Assembly: GCA_964017045.1 (NCBI GenBank)
Contig: OZ024801.1
Location: forward strand, 28,802,049-28,866,048
DNA length: 64,000 bases
Direction: 5' to 3'
From: Omphiscola glabra
Taxonomy: Eukaryota; Mollusca; Gastropoda; Lymnaeidae
How positions within the stretch are numbered: position 1 is the stretch's first letter; each line of letters starts with the position of its first letter. Of this stretch, positions 23,901 through 31,663 are shown one piece after another. The position numbers were made by a program, and so were the translations under genes. The notes under the pieces were generated by a model. The model did no database searches. It was given only the letters and a program-made list of their open reading frames with translations, and had not been told where the DNA came from.

Positions 23901-24961
23901 GATATTTTTATAACCTTTGACACACCTACCTATGTGTCTCGTATGCCACAAATTTCCTTGACAACCAACAATGCACTGCTAAGATGGGGTTGTCGATACA
24001 AACGCGAAAATACGGTAGTAGGATGGTGAAGTGGCATAGATAACTAACATTTTCAAAAGCTGGCGATTGGTCATGGGGATCGAGATAACCAACGTTAAGT
24101 GGCAAATTTGGCCCTCTTTTGTGCTCGAGATATTAGGGTTCGGCGACATAAAAGAATCCACATAACCGATGAGAAAATGCTAAGACAAAGAGAGAATTTG
24201 GCGGTTCCACTTCAAAAACGTCGACTTAAAAGGGTTGGCGAATTAACCGAGGTTGAGATTAGCGGGTTCGACTGTAACTCTATTTGACCGTAAGTTACTC
24301 ATTTAAATAATTCATCTAGTCATAACAAAAATGACAAATAAAGAAGTCTACAGCAGGACCAGTTACACCTAAAATTCTTCAATGCCGTTTGAACACAATC
24401 GGTTAGACCACTCAGATTTATCAACATTGTCTTTATCTTCTGACCCATCTATTATATCAAAATGTTGAACTAATTCAATATCGACCTCGCTTGTAATTTC
24501 TTATCAAATTCTGCACCTATCTCTGCTTTGTATTCATTACTGTTGACACTTAACAGGTTACGTAGTTGAAGTTTTTACAGATTTAGAAGGGCAAAGGCTA
24601 TTAAGCTTATGTCTACTGTCAACAAAGCACTATTTTAGAGGGGAAAAAAACAAAAGCCGGGAAAAATCAAGGGCAAAGTCAGCAAACCCCAACAAAACAA
24701 GAGTTTCCTGTTTATAAATAGGCTCTTTTTAACCCCTTAATAAGAAGAATTACCTTACACAATATTGAAAATGGAGTGTTGTTTACGGCTGATTGGGCAG
24801 TAACCTGACAGCTGCTAATTAAGGTTAATTAGCTCTGAACATCTACAAATCAAACTTATATTTTCTTAATTATTTTTTAAACAAATAAAATTTGCAGGAA
24901 TGATGTTGAGACACCTGAAGGAGAGACCTCGTCAAATAGCTCAGACGATTCTTTTTCTTAG
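5861..24961 (+). CDS. CWC22: CWC22-like pre-mRNA splicing factor (MIF4G + MA3), 3' 14 exons
   Basis: Exons: 5861-5929, 6142-6270, 6598-6691, 6982-7110, 8271-8406, 9610-9713, 12087-12189, 12620-12682, 13218-13247, 14823-15010, 15376-15528, 20229-20356, 22907-22990, 24898-24961. All junctions are GT-AG and keep one frame, giving about 490 codons and a TAG stop; the 5' end lies upstream. CWC22 is a spliceosome component that brings eIF4A3 to introns so exon junction complexes can form. Recognisable blocks are INGLI, VAIINSKFPQ, NPTDDSLEV, SPRGIN and IFERL (MIF4G), then DEYEKIHRRETKNL and IGLGGL (MA3). By eye about half the core residues match human CWC22, low for this protein. The acidic linker before MA3 is absent, the Ser/Arg tail is reduced to about 20 residues, and the Asn-Lys after INGLI reads Arg-Val. 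Introns are filled with transposons. The intact frame argues for function; whether it is the main copy or a paralogue cannot be told here. Confidence 0.9.
6142..6270 (+). CDS. CWC22: CWC22-like exon 2, start of MIF4G
   Basis: Acceptor tttttcag, donor gtaagt. It encodes the first MIF4G helices, with MYWEDLRNKINGLI and ending NLVRG before a split Arg codon. This matches the canonical pattern of a Trp-Glu-x-Leu helix, INGLI and the (I/L)VRGRGL block. Confidence 0.9.
6431..6456. repeat. (TA)n microsatellite
   Basis: An uninterrupted run of TA dinucleotides in intron 2. Confidence 0.9.
6598..6691 (+). CDS. CWC22: CWC22-like exon 3
   Basis: Acceptor cattcag, donor gtaagg. It encodes RGLLANSVVEAQ and VFAAIVAIINSK, the most conserved CWC22 MIF4G signature in the window. 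It ends in phase 0. Confidence 0.92.
6982..7110 (+). CDS. CWC22: CWC22-like exon 4
   Basis: Acceptor catttcag, donor gtgagt. It encodes 43 residues beginning FPQNGKLVVKRLIL and ending IAHLINQQV, colinear with human CWC22 (FPQIGELILKRLIL ... VAHLINQNV). Confidence 0.92.
7111..8270. other. Intron 4, no gene or clear element ends
   Basis: Moderately AT-rich DNA with a less AT-rich patch at about 7140-7560 that may be an old repeat, and a CA/C-rich run at 8101-8121. I found no inverted-repeat ends or coding similarity. Confidence 0.5.
8271..8406 (+). CDS. CWC22: CWC22-like exon 5
   Basis: Acceptor tttgttag, donor gtaagt. It encodes LKLLLDNPTDDSLEV, IKECGQRLSKVSPRGIN, and one base of the next codon. 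These are hallmark CWC22 MIF4G blocks. Confidence 0.92.
9028..9190 (+). mobile_element. LINE 3'-end remnant with zinc-finger-like motif
   Basis: The open frame contains YCTRKFRARIGLISHLHTNS. The pattern (C)xRxFxxRIGLxSHxxTH is common at the C-terminus of many invertebrate LINE polyproteins. The paired cysteines upstream are degraded. It lies in intron 5 just before exon 6 and is not in the CWC22 frame. Confidence 0.6.
9610..9713 (+). CDS. CWC22: CWC22-like exon 6
   Basis: Acceptor tatcccag, donor gtgagt. It encodes SIFERLKSILHEGRLD and MFTIREDGWR, ending MIF4G in the same order as human CWC22 (IFERL ... MFAVRKDGF). Confidence 0.92.
9984..11077 (-). pseudogene. hAT transposase remnant, GTF2IRD2-like
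   Basis: Two minus-strand pieces are recognisable. One, near 10977-11077, contains ALDESTDLEYV, the first catalytic acidic motif of hAT transposases. The other, at 9984-10187, contains LWFDITSHINELNLKLQEKD, matching the helical insertion region. The nested element at 10557-10924 lies between them and stops occur throughout, so the gene is dead. Confidence 0.8.
10557..10924. mobile_element. Non-autonomous hAT nested inside another hAT
   Basis: The 368-bp insert is flanked by an exact 8-bp duplication, CTGTAGAC, at 10549-10556 and 10925-10932. Its ends are gggtcgggaacc and ggttcccaaccc. The element at 58999-61056 belongs to the same family in the opposite orientation. No complete gene is inside. 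Confidence 0.95.
12087..12189 (+). CDS. CWC22: CWC22-like exon 7
   Basis: Acceptor tacctag, donor gtatgt. It encodes NYPAILLKLDLV and LSGEENL, matching the HPxIxxxLDLV segment just after MIF4G. The preceding 2.4-kb intron is mostly a hAT element. Confidence 0.85.
12253..12401. mobile_element. Short hAT-derived MITE (149 bp)
   Basis: The ends are cagtggttctcaacct and aaggttgagaaccattg. The flanks ATCTAGGG (12245-12252) and TTCTAGGG (12402-12409) match 7 of 8. The internal phrase gggtcgccacaacac is shared with 44740-49880 and 56909-57064, so all three are one family. It lies in intron 7. Confidence 0.92.
12620..12682 (+). CDS. CWC22: CWC22-like exon 8
   Basis: The acceptor is atccaaag (weak pyrimidine tract), the donor gtaggt. 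It encodes EEDPFFDENERHYEVHKK, equivalent to the MDPNFMENEEKYKAIKK segment of human CWC22. The phases fit both neighbours. Confidence 0.85.
13218..13247 (+). CDS. CWC22: CWC22-like exon 9, 30-nt microexon
   Basis: Acceptor tttttctag, donor gtaagt. It encodes EIREGELKKI plus split codons. In canonical CWC22 the KKEIL segment is followed by a long acidic stretch; here the frame goes almost at once to the MA3 region in exon 10. Confidence 0.75.
13489..14566 (-). mobile_element. pogo/Tigger-like DNA transposon, internally deleted
   Basis: The inverted ends are cagtggaacctctcataac and gttatgagaggttccactg, flanked by TA on both sides (13487-13488 and 14567-14568). TA duplication and 'cagt(g)gaacctc' ends are typical of Tigger elements. 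A C-terminal transposase segment remains on the minus strand. It lies in intron 9. Confidence 0.93.
13758..14336 (-). pseudogene. Tigger (TIGD1-like) transposase C-terminal part
   Basis: This open minus-strand segment has the Tigger pattern IDKAWEGVIKRTLTSAWKKL followed by an acidic region and a helical end (ending SLDSFLVKK). In full Tigger proteins this follows the DDE catalytic core. The CENP-B-like DNA-binding region and DDE residues are missing, so it is a deletion derivative. The ~190-codon frame is still open, suggesting a fairly recent copy. Confidence 0.8.
14823..15010 (+). CDS. CWC22: CWC22-like exon 10, MA3 start
   Basis: Acceptor gatcaaacag, donor gtatgt. It encodes LKKLRNIVKNKIQSSVDA and IYELSILIVERCTQLHHYD, the first MA3 helices. 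The helix pattern, Cys and Tyr placement match CWC22 (ELCNMILDCCAQQRTYEKF) despite many substitutions. Confidence 0.85.
15376..15528 (+). CDS. CWC22: CWC22-like exon 11
   Basis: Acceptor gtgaacag, donor gtaaaa. It encodes 51 residues with FTDEYEKIHRRETKNLKKLA and LLWMDAISWQ, clearly colinear with the IFKEQYDTIHRLETNKLRN block of CWC22. Confidence 0.9.
15529..16332. other. Intron 11, 5' part
   Basis: AT-rich intron DNA with a short (TA)n run near 15966-15980. A phrase near 16195-16210 (ggaaatttgatcgaaa) matches the arms of the foldback element at 30963-31663, suggesting a small remnant of that family. Confidence 0.5.
16341..18180 (-). mobile_element. hAT element in intron 11
   Basis: The left end starts cagggtattcaacatttt and the right end finishes gttgaaaaacggggggg. 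The flanks TCTATATC (16333-16340) and TCTATATG (18181-18188) match 7 of 8. It encodes a decayed minus-strand transposase of the ZBED5/FAM200 type. Confidence 0.9.
16642..17463 (-). pseudogene. hAT transposase fragment, ZBED5/FAM200-like
   Basis: At 17179-17463 the minus strand reads LLFHTEVRWLSSGNVL and YLADIFKKLNELNLSLQG, the central region of these transposases. At 16642-16998 it reads SQFWCEVIRTY and FGSTYLCEEAFLSM, the C-terminal hATC dimerisation region. The N-terminal BED finger and first catalytic part are missing and the pieces are in different frames. Confidence 0.83.
18189..19071. other. Intron 11 middle, possible old LINE tail
   Basis: A less AT-rich stretch at about 18270-18720 looks like an old repeat (minus-strand phrases resemble LINE 3' ends), but no diagnostic motif survives. 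A CA-repeat lies near 18983-18995. Confidence 0.35.
19076..19297. mobile_element. Possible piggyBac-type MITE
   Basis: A 222-bp segment lies between two TTAA sites (19072-19075 and 19298-19301). Its ends, cccacgaactgctcgg and ccgccacaactggg (inverse of the right side), are only weakly related. TTAA is common in AT-rich DNA, so this is tentative. Confidence 0.35.
19421..19800 (+). repeat. Dispersed repeat, copy A, upstream of exon 12
   Basis: It shares ordered blocks with 20669-20980: taggaattatcat, aatgttgcc, ggagttactgtttg and gtcacattggat. Both copies have the same orientation. The family is unknown to me; no coding is seen. Confidence 0.7.
20229..20356 (+). CDS. CWC22: CWC22-like exon 12
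   Basis: Acceptor attgacag, donor gtaagt. It encodes VLGIIKLTRKRTSSAGRIF and GFLKLKERLRD, matching VLECIKLSEETTTSSSRIF and GLPKLNARLKD of human CWC22. It follows a 4.7-kb repeat-rich intron and is bracketed by two direct copies of a repeat (19421-19800 and 20669-20980). Confidence 0.9.
20669..20980 (+). repeat. Dispersed repeat, copy B, downstream of exon 12
   Basis: A diverged direct copy of 19421-19800. The two copies bracket exon 12 and its flanking intron. Confidence 0.7.
21297..22538. mobile_element. Foldback element with ~218-bp inverted arms
   Basis: The left arm (21297-21514) and right arm (22321-22538) are inverted copies. Each arm is a degenerate series of ~15-bp phrases such as cgcgcacacgataaa and gcgcacaccgacaa. 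The centre is AT-rich with a 30-bp telomere-like repeat. Long inverted arms made of short repeats are typical of foldback elements. The Cys/Arg-rich open frames in the arms are by-products of the repeats. Confidence 0.88.
22101..22172. repeat. 30-bp telomere-like tandem repeat, 2.4 copies
   Basis: The unit contains ccctaaacctaacctgaacc and repeats at 22101, 22131 and 22161. A closely matching inverse copy occurs at 37734-37773. Confidence 0.85.
22907..22990 (+). CDS. CWC22: CWC22-like exon 13, end of MA3
   Basis: Acceptor ttaccacag, donor gtaagt. It encodes LFPHLEGLSKPKSANKFF and EIGLGGL, the end of MA3. The bases just upstream, including the acceptor AG, match another locus at 32188-32250, so the splice site appears to sit in a dispersed repeat. 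Confidence 0.88.
23145..24274. mobile_element. pogo-like non-autonomous element with TA TSD in intron 13
   Basis: The left end is cagtagaacccggttatgtc and the right end ttagcgggttcgactg. TA flanks both sides (23143-23144 and 24275-24276). Internal phrases such as tcgataaccgaggatcgag resemble Tigger/pogo subterminal repeats. Another short element is inserted at 23504-23734. Confidence 0.85.
23504..23734. mobile_element. 231-bp inverted-repeat element nested in the pogo-like element
   Basis: It is flanked by an exact 9-bp duplication, TAACATGAC, at 23495-23503 and 23735-23743. A 16-bp inverted pair, ctattggtacccgggt, lies eight bases inside each end. A 9-bp duplication would fit Mutator-like elements, but the terminal bases match poorly, so the superfamily stays open. 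A second copy is at 1-112. Confidence 0.85.
24898..24961 (+). CDS. CWC22: CWC22-like exon 14, short Ser-rich tail and stop
   Basis: Acceptor tttgcag. It encodes MNDVETPEGE and then TSSNSSDDSFS before TAG. Canonical CWC22 continues for hundreds of residues of Ser/Arg-rich, charged tail; here it stops after about 20. A further 3' exon is not expected because the stop is in frame. Confidence 0.8.
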
Positions 24962-25106
24962 TAATTACTTAAGACAAGAACATTTTTTAAACTCGGGAAC
25001 CCTCAATTTTTATTGCACCAAAACGGAGGAAAAAGTATTCATGTAAGAGTATGATTTTTGCTCATATATGATTAAGTGATCGTAAAGGGAGGGGATGCGT
25101 GTTTGA

Positions 25107-25144
25107 AATAAAAAGGCTGAACATTTTAAGAGAGATTTAATAAA
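25107..25144 (+). promoter_or_regulatory. Candidate polyadenylation signals of the CWC22-like gene
   Basis: AATAAA occurs at 25107-25112 and 25139-25144, about 150-180 bases after the stop codon. The hexamer is frequent by chance in such AT-rich DNA, so this is only a candidate. Confidence 0.3.
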
Positions 25145-26117
25145 GTAACAAGTAAAGATACTCTGAGGGGGAAGACTTTGTATCTTTCCAGGACCAAGTT
25201 TTATTTGTGCCATCTTTAATCTCTTGGAATTGTTTGCCAACTTTTTTCAAACAAAGTCACCCTTTACGTCCAATTATATATGAGCAAAAAATAATGCTTA
25301 TCTATGAATCCCTTTTCCTCTGTTGTGAGATCCATTTCCCACCATATAAACCATTAATTTCCTGTCAAGGGTCAGCTGGAGCAGTGTTGAAAAATGCAAG
25401 TACACTGTTATTTTTGGAATATACTGTACTTTTAACTTTTATAGATGTAAAAACTTATGTTAAGACAAAGGGATATCTTTAGAAATTAAATATTACATTT
25501 TTAAAATGGTCTTCGTTTTTAAGTGTGTCCTTGTCATTTGAATTTAAATAATCATTTGTGTCTTTATTTTAAAAAATGGTTATTAGTGAAATTGATTGTT
25601 GTTTTTTTTAAAAGAATGTCCATTTTTGTATGGAAAAGAAATTATTGTGCTTAACATTTTTATTTTAAATACTTTTAAAACCTAAGTTTTTCTTAAACAA
25701 TATATCATGCTAAGGGGGATATTTTTAAAAATTTTAAAAATCATTCCATTTTTATTGATAGTTTGAATTTTGAACAATGAGTTTCCTTCAATGTTTCTTT
25801 GTCATTTTAAAATAATATTTTTAAACAATGGTATCCTTTTTTATTTAAAAAATGGATTTAATTTTAAGTGAAGTTGAGTTATTGTTTTTATTGTTGTCTT
25901 ATGTCTTGTCCATCAGTAAGTAATTGACTAATGCAATCCAACAAATTAGGTGGGCTTTCGGAAGTTTCAAATCCAAAACCCCAACAATAACATAAATAAT
26001 TATGAAAATAAAATATATGTAGGGAAAAGTAACTGTTTTTTTTTTTCTTTTTAAATTTTAAATGTTAACTCTTATACAATGAAATTGGAGTTTTTCTAAA
26101 ACTATGTTATATTTACT

Positions 26118-26224
26118 GGATATAGTAAGCCAAACATTGGCGGCAGCAATGCGTGAGCTTGCTATCTACTAGATATAGCCCTCCAAACATTGGCGACAGC
26201 AATGCGTGAAATTGCCATCTACTA
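26118..26224. repeat. 53-bp tandem duplication
   Basis: Two adjacent units start at about 26119 and 26172 and share gatatag, ccaaacattggcg and gcaatgcgtga in order. Confidence 0.85.
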
Positions 26225-27379
26225 AAGTTACTCTACAAAACATGAACTCAAGTAACGCACATTTAAGAATCCCAATTTTTACTACACCCCTTCCCCCCAT
26301 GATACGTCAATGACCACTTTTTATTTCACGCCCATGAACTATTATTAAATATTCTTATGTCCCAACCACTTTCAAATAGAATATTTTTACCACCATTCTT
26401 AAATTGACATTTCATTTTCCAACATTATTATTTTCCAACTATTATTACACACCAAATGTGTTATTTAACCCAAAAAAATCATTTAGCATAGTTATCTGGG
26501 AATTATATTTTGCACGCTATTGAACTTTCTTTAAAACATTTAGAATTATTTGTATACTCTCAATACCAAATACGCTGATTAGGAAGCAGTCCAGGCTCCA
26601 CATCAGGAGGTAATAAATATAAGAAGAGAATAGCATGCCATTATGCACTTTTTCCAAAACACATAAAATTAGGCACAATGGCAGCCTTCAACTTCAATTG
26701 TTTTTTAAAAAGCTTCATGTGGAAAAGATGCAATTTTTATAGCAGACTTCCTTCAAGAGCAACCTTTAATTAAAATTGTGGATATCATGCAGAGATGTAT
26801 CGTATAATTATTATAATGGTAATAAGGGGGAGAGACTGCAATCAGGATAGCAAAAAATCAAATGAATAAAACAGTATGGGGGAAAACCTGAAACAAGTAA
26901 CGCAACAAAACAAGGAATGCATCAGCAGGAAGCCTTCATCAGCCAACAAACAAAGAAAAATAACAGAATCTTTCACAATCAGAATAAGTTATTCTGTCTG
27001 TGCAGAAAATATTTTCAAAAGTTATTAAAAAAACACATTTAAGTTTCTTCTACATGTTAATTGGAATTCTTTTGGAGAGTGCTTTACAAACCCTTTTCAT
27101 ACATCCTTTGCGTAATGAATTTTAAGAACATTTTTAGTTCCATAAACGCCTCTTCGAAAGAGTTGGCTTTTAAAAATATAGGCTTAATTCTTATAATTTT
27201 TAATAAGCGGGGAGGACTGATGATAACAGACAATTGGATGACTTAGGCTACCGGGTACTACATAAATAAATATTAAAAAAGATAGGCCTATTCGTAAGCC
27301 TATTGATTTTGCTTAAATTTAAATATTTTTTCAAATTGATCTTAAGATTTTTAAATTTTAAAACAACTTCAACAACCCC

Positions 27380-30300
27380 CTAGGCCCCATTTATTACTTC
27401 ATCATCATCATGTCCCTCTGACCGTTGGGGCGCCACAGATGACATGAAAACTATCCTTTTCCATTCCTCTCGGTCTTCTGCACTACACACGGCATCGCCT
27501 AGTTGTAATCCCCTCCACTCTTTGATGTTATCTTCCCATCTTTTTCTCTGTCTTCCTCTAGTAGTGCCCTGCATGATTTCTTTGGCGAGCCCTTGTTTTC
27601 TGGTCACGTGGCCATACCACTCAAGTATGCGCTTTTTTACAGAGCAGGAGGTCATCGTACTGTCCAATTGCTTGACGAATTCTTTCTTTCACTTGTTCAT
27701 TGGTGATATTGTCTCTAGCAGATGCCAAGAATGCATCTGAAACATCTCATCTCTATCGCCTTTATTTTCCTTTCAAGTTCTGCTGTTAATGTCCAGAACT
27801 TACTGGCATATAAGAAAATGGAGAGGATTGATTAATGAGCGCATCGGCCTCATTTTGGTGCTGAGGGCTATATTTTTGTCGTTCCATATTTTCTTGAGCC
27901 TCTTTAGTGCTGTTGACTGTTGTTGTCTGCGCAATCCTGGCCATCAATTCGGGCTTTGAGCCTTCTTCCGAGACTATTGCTCCTAGGTACTTAAAGCTGC
28001 CAACTGTCTCTAATCTTTCCTCCCCGACCTTAATTTCAATGGCGATGCCAGTGGTGCTATTTGTCACCATCTTTGTCTTTTCTGCACTGATTTGCATGCC
28101 AAGGACGATGAAGTCTTGTCAAGACGCTTTACTAGGTTGGCTAGCTCTTCTTCGCTTCCAGCCTGTCCGTCTATGTCATCCGCAAAGCGTAGGTTGGTGA
28201 TTGTTCTGCCACCAATGCTGACTGTCCCTTCATGTGTTTCCAGTGCATCTGACAATTCTCTCTAAGAAAATGTTGAACAGGGTGTGGGAGAGCAAGCAGC
28301 CTTGTCGTACTCCAACCATGGTCTTGACCCATTCTCCGATGTTATTGTTGAAGTAGACTGCACTATGTCCTTATCATCATAGAGGCTGCATATCATTCTG
28401 GTTAGGTTTGTGTTGATGTTTAGTGCCTCATGGTGGCCCATAAAGCAGCGTGCCAAACCCTGTCGAATGCCTTCTTGAAATCCACAAAGACGTGGTATAG
28501 GTTTTGTTGGTGTTGAGCATATTTCTCACATGGTATTCGGAGGTTTAGGATCTGCTCAGTTGTGCCACGTCCTTGTCTGAAGCCCGCCTGTTCTTCAGCA
28601 ATGATTCTGTCGGCATATGGTCTTAGTCGGTTCAGTATGACCTTCAGCATGACTTTGCTTGGGTGGCTTATTAAGCTAATGGTGCGATAGTTTTGGCATA
28701 GCTGTAGGTTACCTTTCTTGTGGAGGGTAATGATGAGCGATTGAGTCCATGATTTGGGCCATTCCACTGCCAGCCATATTTTGTTACAAATATTGATTAG
28801 GGCATTAACATTGCTTCTCCTCCCTGTTTCACCAACTCGGCCGGGATATTATCCACTCCTGCGGCCTTCCTATTTGGAGTGCTTGGACTGCTGCTTCTAC
28901 TTCTGCGCAGAGAATAGGGAAGTTTTGATTGTCCGTTGCTAGGGGGACATTAAGGATCTCTGGGTCTATCTTTATATTTTCATTATACAGCTCTGAGCAA
29001 TATTCAGTCCATCTTTTCAGGATATCATTTTCCTCTGTCAAACATTTACCATTTTTATCTTGTGTGGTAGTACTATGCCCTTGCTTTGTAGTGGTTAGTT
29101 CTTTCACCATGCAACTGGTATGCCTTTTTGCTATTGTTTTTCTTCAAGCGATATTCAATGACGTAACATTGCTCTTCAATCCAGTTCTTCTCATACCATT
29201 TTTGATGGTTTGGTTAATTTTCCTATATTTATTGGCCCCCTCTGTATCTACCATCTTTGTTTTCTTTAACTGCCTCCGTTTATCACACAGATCGAGGATG
29301 TCAGCTGTCACCTATGGTTTTTGGATTGGTCGATGTTTACCAAGGATGTCATCAGCTGTGACACAGCTGTGTTGAAGTTATGAATCAGTGTGTCCATGTC
29401 TGAACAGTTGGCATCCATAATGTTAAGCGCTGCAAATTTTCCTCCTATCATTGCTTGGAAGGCTTCTGCTACTTTAGGATCCTTTAACTTTTCATGGTCG
29501 AATTTGATTCTGGTATATCCTTGTTTATTTACTCTCTTTAAGTGCAGCCTAAAGGTCATCATGACTAGATGGTGGTCACTTCCAATGTCAGCTCCTGGGA
29601 AGCTGCTAGTCTTGGCAATGTTTATACTAGACCAGAAACGTGTTTGCAACATGATGTAGTCAATCTGGTTGTGGTGTTTCCCATTGGGGCTATGCCATGT
29701 GGTTTTCCTGGATATTATATGTGTTGGCCAGTATGAGTTCATTGAAGCAGGCGAATTCCAAGAGTCTCAGGCCTCTCTCGTTTGAAGTTGCGTTACAGTG
29801 GCGTCCACATGTTCCTTTCCAGTTTGCATAGGCATCTTCTCCTATTTTGTCATTCCAATCACCTTGAACTTGAACGACAAGAATGTCTTTCTTGGGGGTT
29901 TGGTTCAGTACATTTTTAAGTTGATGGTAGAAGTAGAAGTCATCCACTTCTTCGTCATCATAATCTGAAGTTGGTGCATACGCTTGTATGATGGTCTTGT
30001 TGAACGGTGTTGCCCTTAAACTGTCGACAGCTCATTATACTGTTAATGTTTTTATGGACGAGGAAGCCAACTCCTTGTTCGTGTGTGTCCTCCCGTCCTC
30101 TAAAGTATAGTCTGTGGCCTTCTTGGGTCGATGTTTCTCCAAAGTTTTTCCATCTCATTTCGCACAGACCTAGGATGTCCCATCTGTATCTGTTCATTTC
30201 ATACACTAATTCCTCCACCTTGCCCGTTTCTCTAAACGATCTCACGTTCCAGGTACCTAGTGTAATGTTATTCCTGGCACTGATATTGTTTTTTGGCTGA

Positions 30301-30428
30301 CCAGTAGCATACTTTCCACCTCCGTCCTGGTCAAAGACGGTAGGCGCTGCCCTTGGTAACCCGGGAGACGGCCGAGCCGGTATGGATTGTGAATCTGTAG
30401 AATACATTTTCCTATTTTTTACAAACAC
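27380..30428 (-). pseudogene. RTE LINE endonuclease/reverse transcriptase, frame-broken
   Basis: The N-terminal part carries ITLGTWNVRSFRETGK and LCEMRWKNFGETSTQEGH, the CFDP2-like endonuclease. ILVVQVQGDW and SFPGADIGSDHHLVMM are further endonuclease motifs; the latter holds the catalytic SDH. The transcriptase part has NYRTISLISHPSKVMLK, EEQAGFRQGRGTTEQI, FVDFKKAFDRVWH and LRFADDIDG (the FADD catalytic box). It ends with EWYGHVTRKQGLAKEIMQGT. At least seven open segments in different frames show frameshifts and small deletions, so it is dead, although residues are well preserved. Confidence 0.9.
27400..30428 (-). mobile_element. Near full-length RTE-type LINE
   Basis: Read on the minus strand it runs from an endonuclease to a C-terminal region and ends in a short (ATG)n-like tail near 27400-27412, a usual RTE feature. 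All domains are in the normal order: apurinic endonuclease (30.3-29.3 kb), reverse transcriptase (28.8-28.0 kb), and the C-terminal WYGHV region (27.6 kb). No exact TSD could be fixed. Confidence 0.9.
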
Positions 30429-30962
30429 TAATGAAACTTCTAAGATAATAAATAAGGTAGGTCATTATTATAAAAAAAAATACTTTAATTAGTATTAGTA
30501 TTAGCCACATTAACATTTAACAACCTTTTTTTAAAAAATAATAATGTGCCGCACATTGAAGACAGATTTTCTAAGAAGGTGTAGAATCTCAAATGTATTT
30601 ATTCATGAAAGAAAAATAATGAAAGAATGAAATGTTAACAAAAGTCTAACTATTGTTTTGATCAGTTTAAAAAGAAAAAAATCTCAACTTTCAAGTGCAA
30701 AGAGTACCAAAATTTGTATAACTGATAAAAATATATTTGGGGGGTAAAAATAGGAAATGAATTTGTAGATAGCTGAGAAAGATAATTATAGCTTGAATTA
30801 CTGACCCTGCACTATCATCTAAGTTTTCGATCCTTATTTTTAAATAGTGCATGGCAGAGCAATGTAACAAGGAAGTTACCTGTAAAAAAGGATTCTTAGG
30901 GTAGCTTTGAAAGATAGTAAGTAGTGCATCTCACACCCTAATTGAAATATGAAAAATGGTTA
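30429..30962. other. AT-rich spacer, nothing recognised
   Basis: Short poly-A and poly-T runs only. Confidence 0.5.
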
Positions 30963-31663
30963 CCGGAAATTTGATCGAAAGAAATTTCGTATACGGAAAA
31001 TTGATCGACGGTAATTTGATCGAACGGAAATTTGGTAGAATCTTTTTGAACGCACTATACTATAAAGTAAAACTAGTTTTACGTGACTCCTGGATATTAA
31101 GAATAGCTTAATTAGTTAATTTTTTATGATTTTTTGAAAGTGAAGTAAAATTGACTTTTTGTCTCCCTTTTAATATTTTGACAAATTGAGCTTCGGCTTG
31201 TTTTTAAACGAATAAAAATTGTATTTACAATTTAGTGACAACCCTGAAAAAAATTGAGTTTGTTATATGTATAACTGGTTGTGTGTGCAAGAGATTTGAA
31301 AGTTCCAACATAGTTATTTTAGAAGATAGCGGTGCCAAAACTACACTTTCCTGGAGTCTAAAAATTGACACTGTTCCTGATTTTTAAAAAATTCATAACT
31401 TTCTAAATATTGGAGATAGAGCATTAAAATTTGTGGTTCTGTTATAATGAAGGCAAGCTCTATTTAGGGGAATAGTTGAATTTTATTTAATTTCATTATG
31501 AAATTTTCATTTAGAATACCTAGTAAAACAAAATAATGCGTTCAAAAAGAAATTTGACGCAAAATTTAATGTATAAACTAAAAAAAACGACCAAATTTCC
31601 GTTCGATCAAATTTCCGTCGAACAATTTTCCGTCGACAAAATTTCTTTCGATCAAATTTCCGG
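30963..31663. mobile_element. Foldback/MITE element with ~100-bp inverted arms
   Basis: The left arm (about 30963-31057) and right arm (about 31550-31663) are inverted copies. Both carry repeated phrases atttgatcgaa and ggaaattt, so each arm is itself internally repetitive. The centre has no gene. Confidence 0.85.

Larger units (their letters stand above)
24962..27399. other. Intergenic DNA after the CWC22-like gene
   Basis: Very AT-rich with many poly-T/poly-A runs. A 53-bp tandem duplication lies at 26118-26224 (phrase caaacattggcg plus gcaatgcgtga in both units). No further exon is recognised. Confidence 0.55.
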
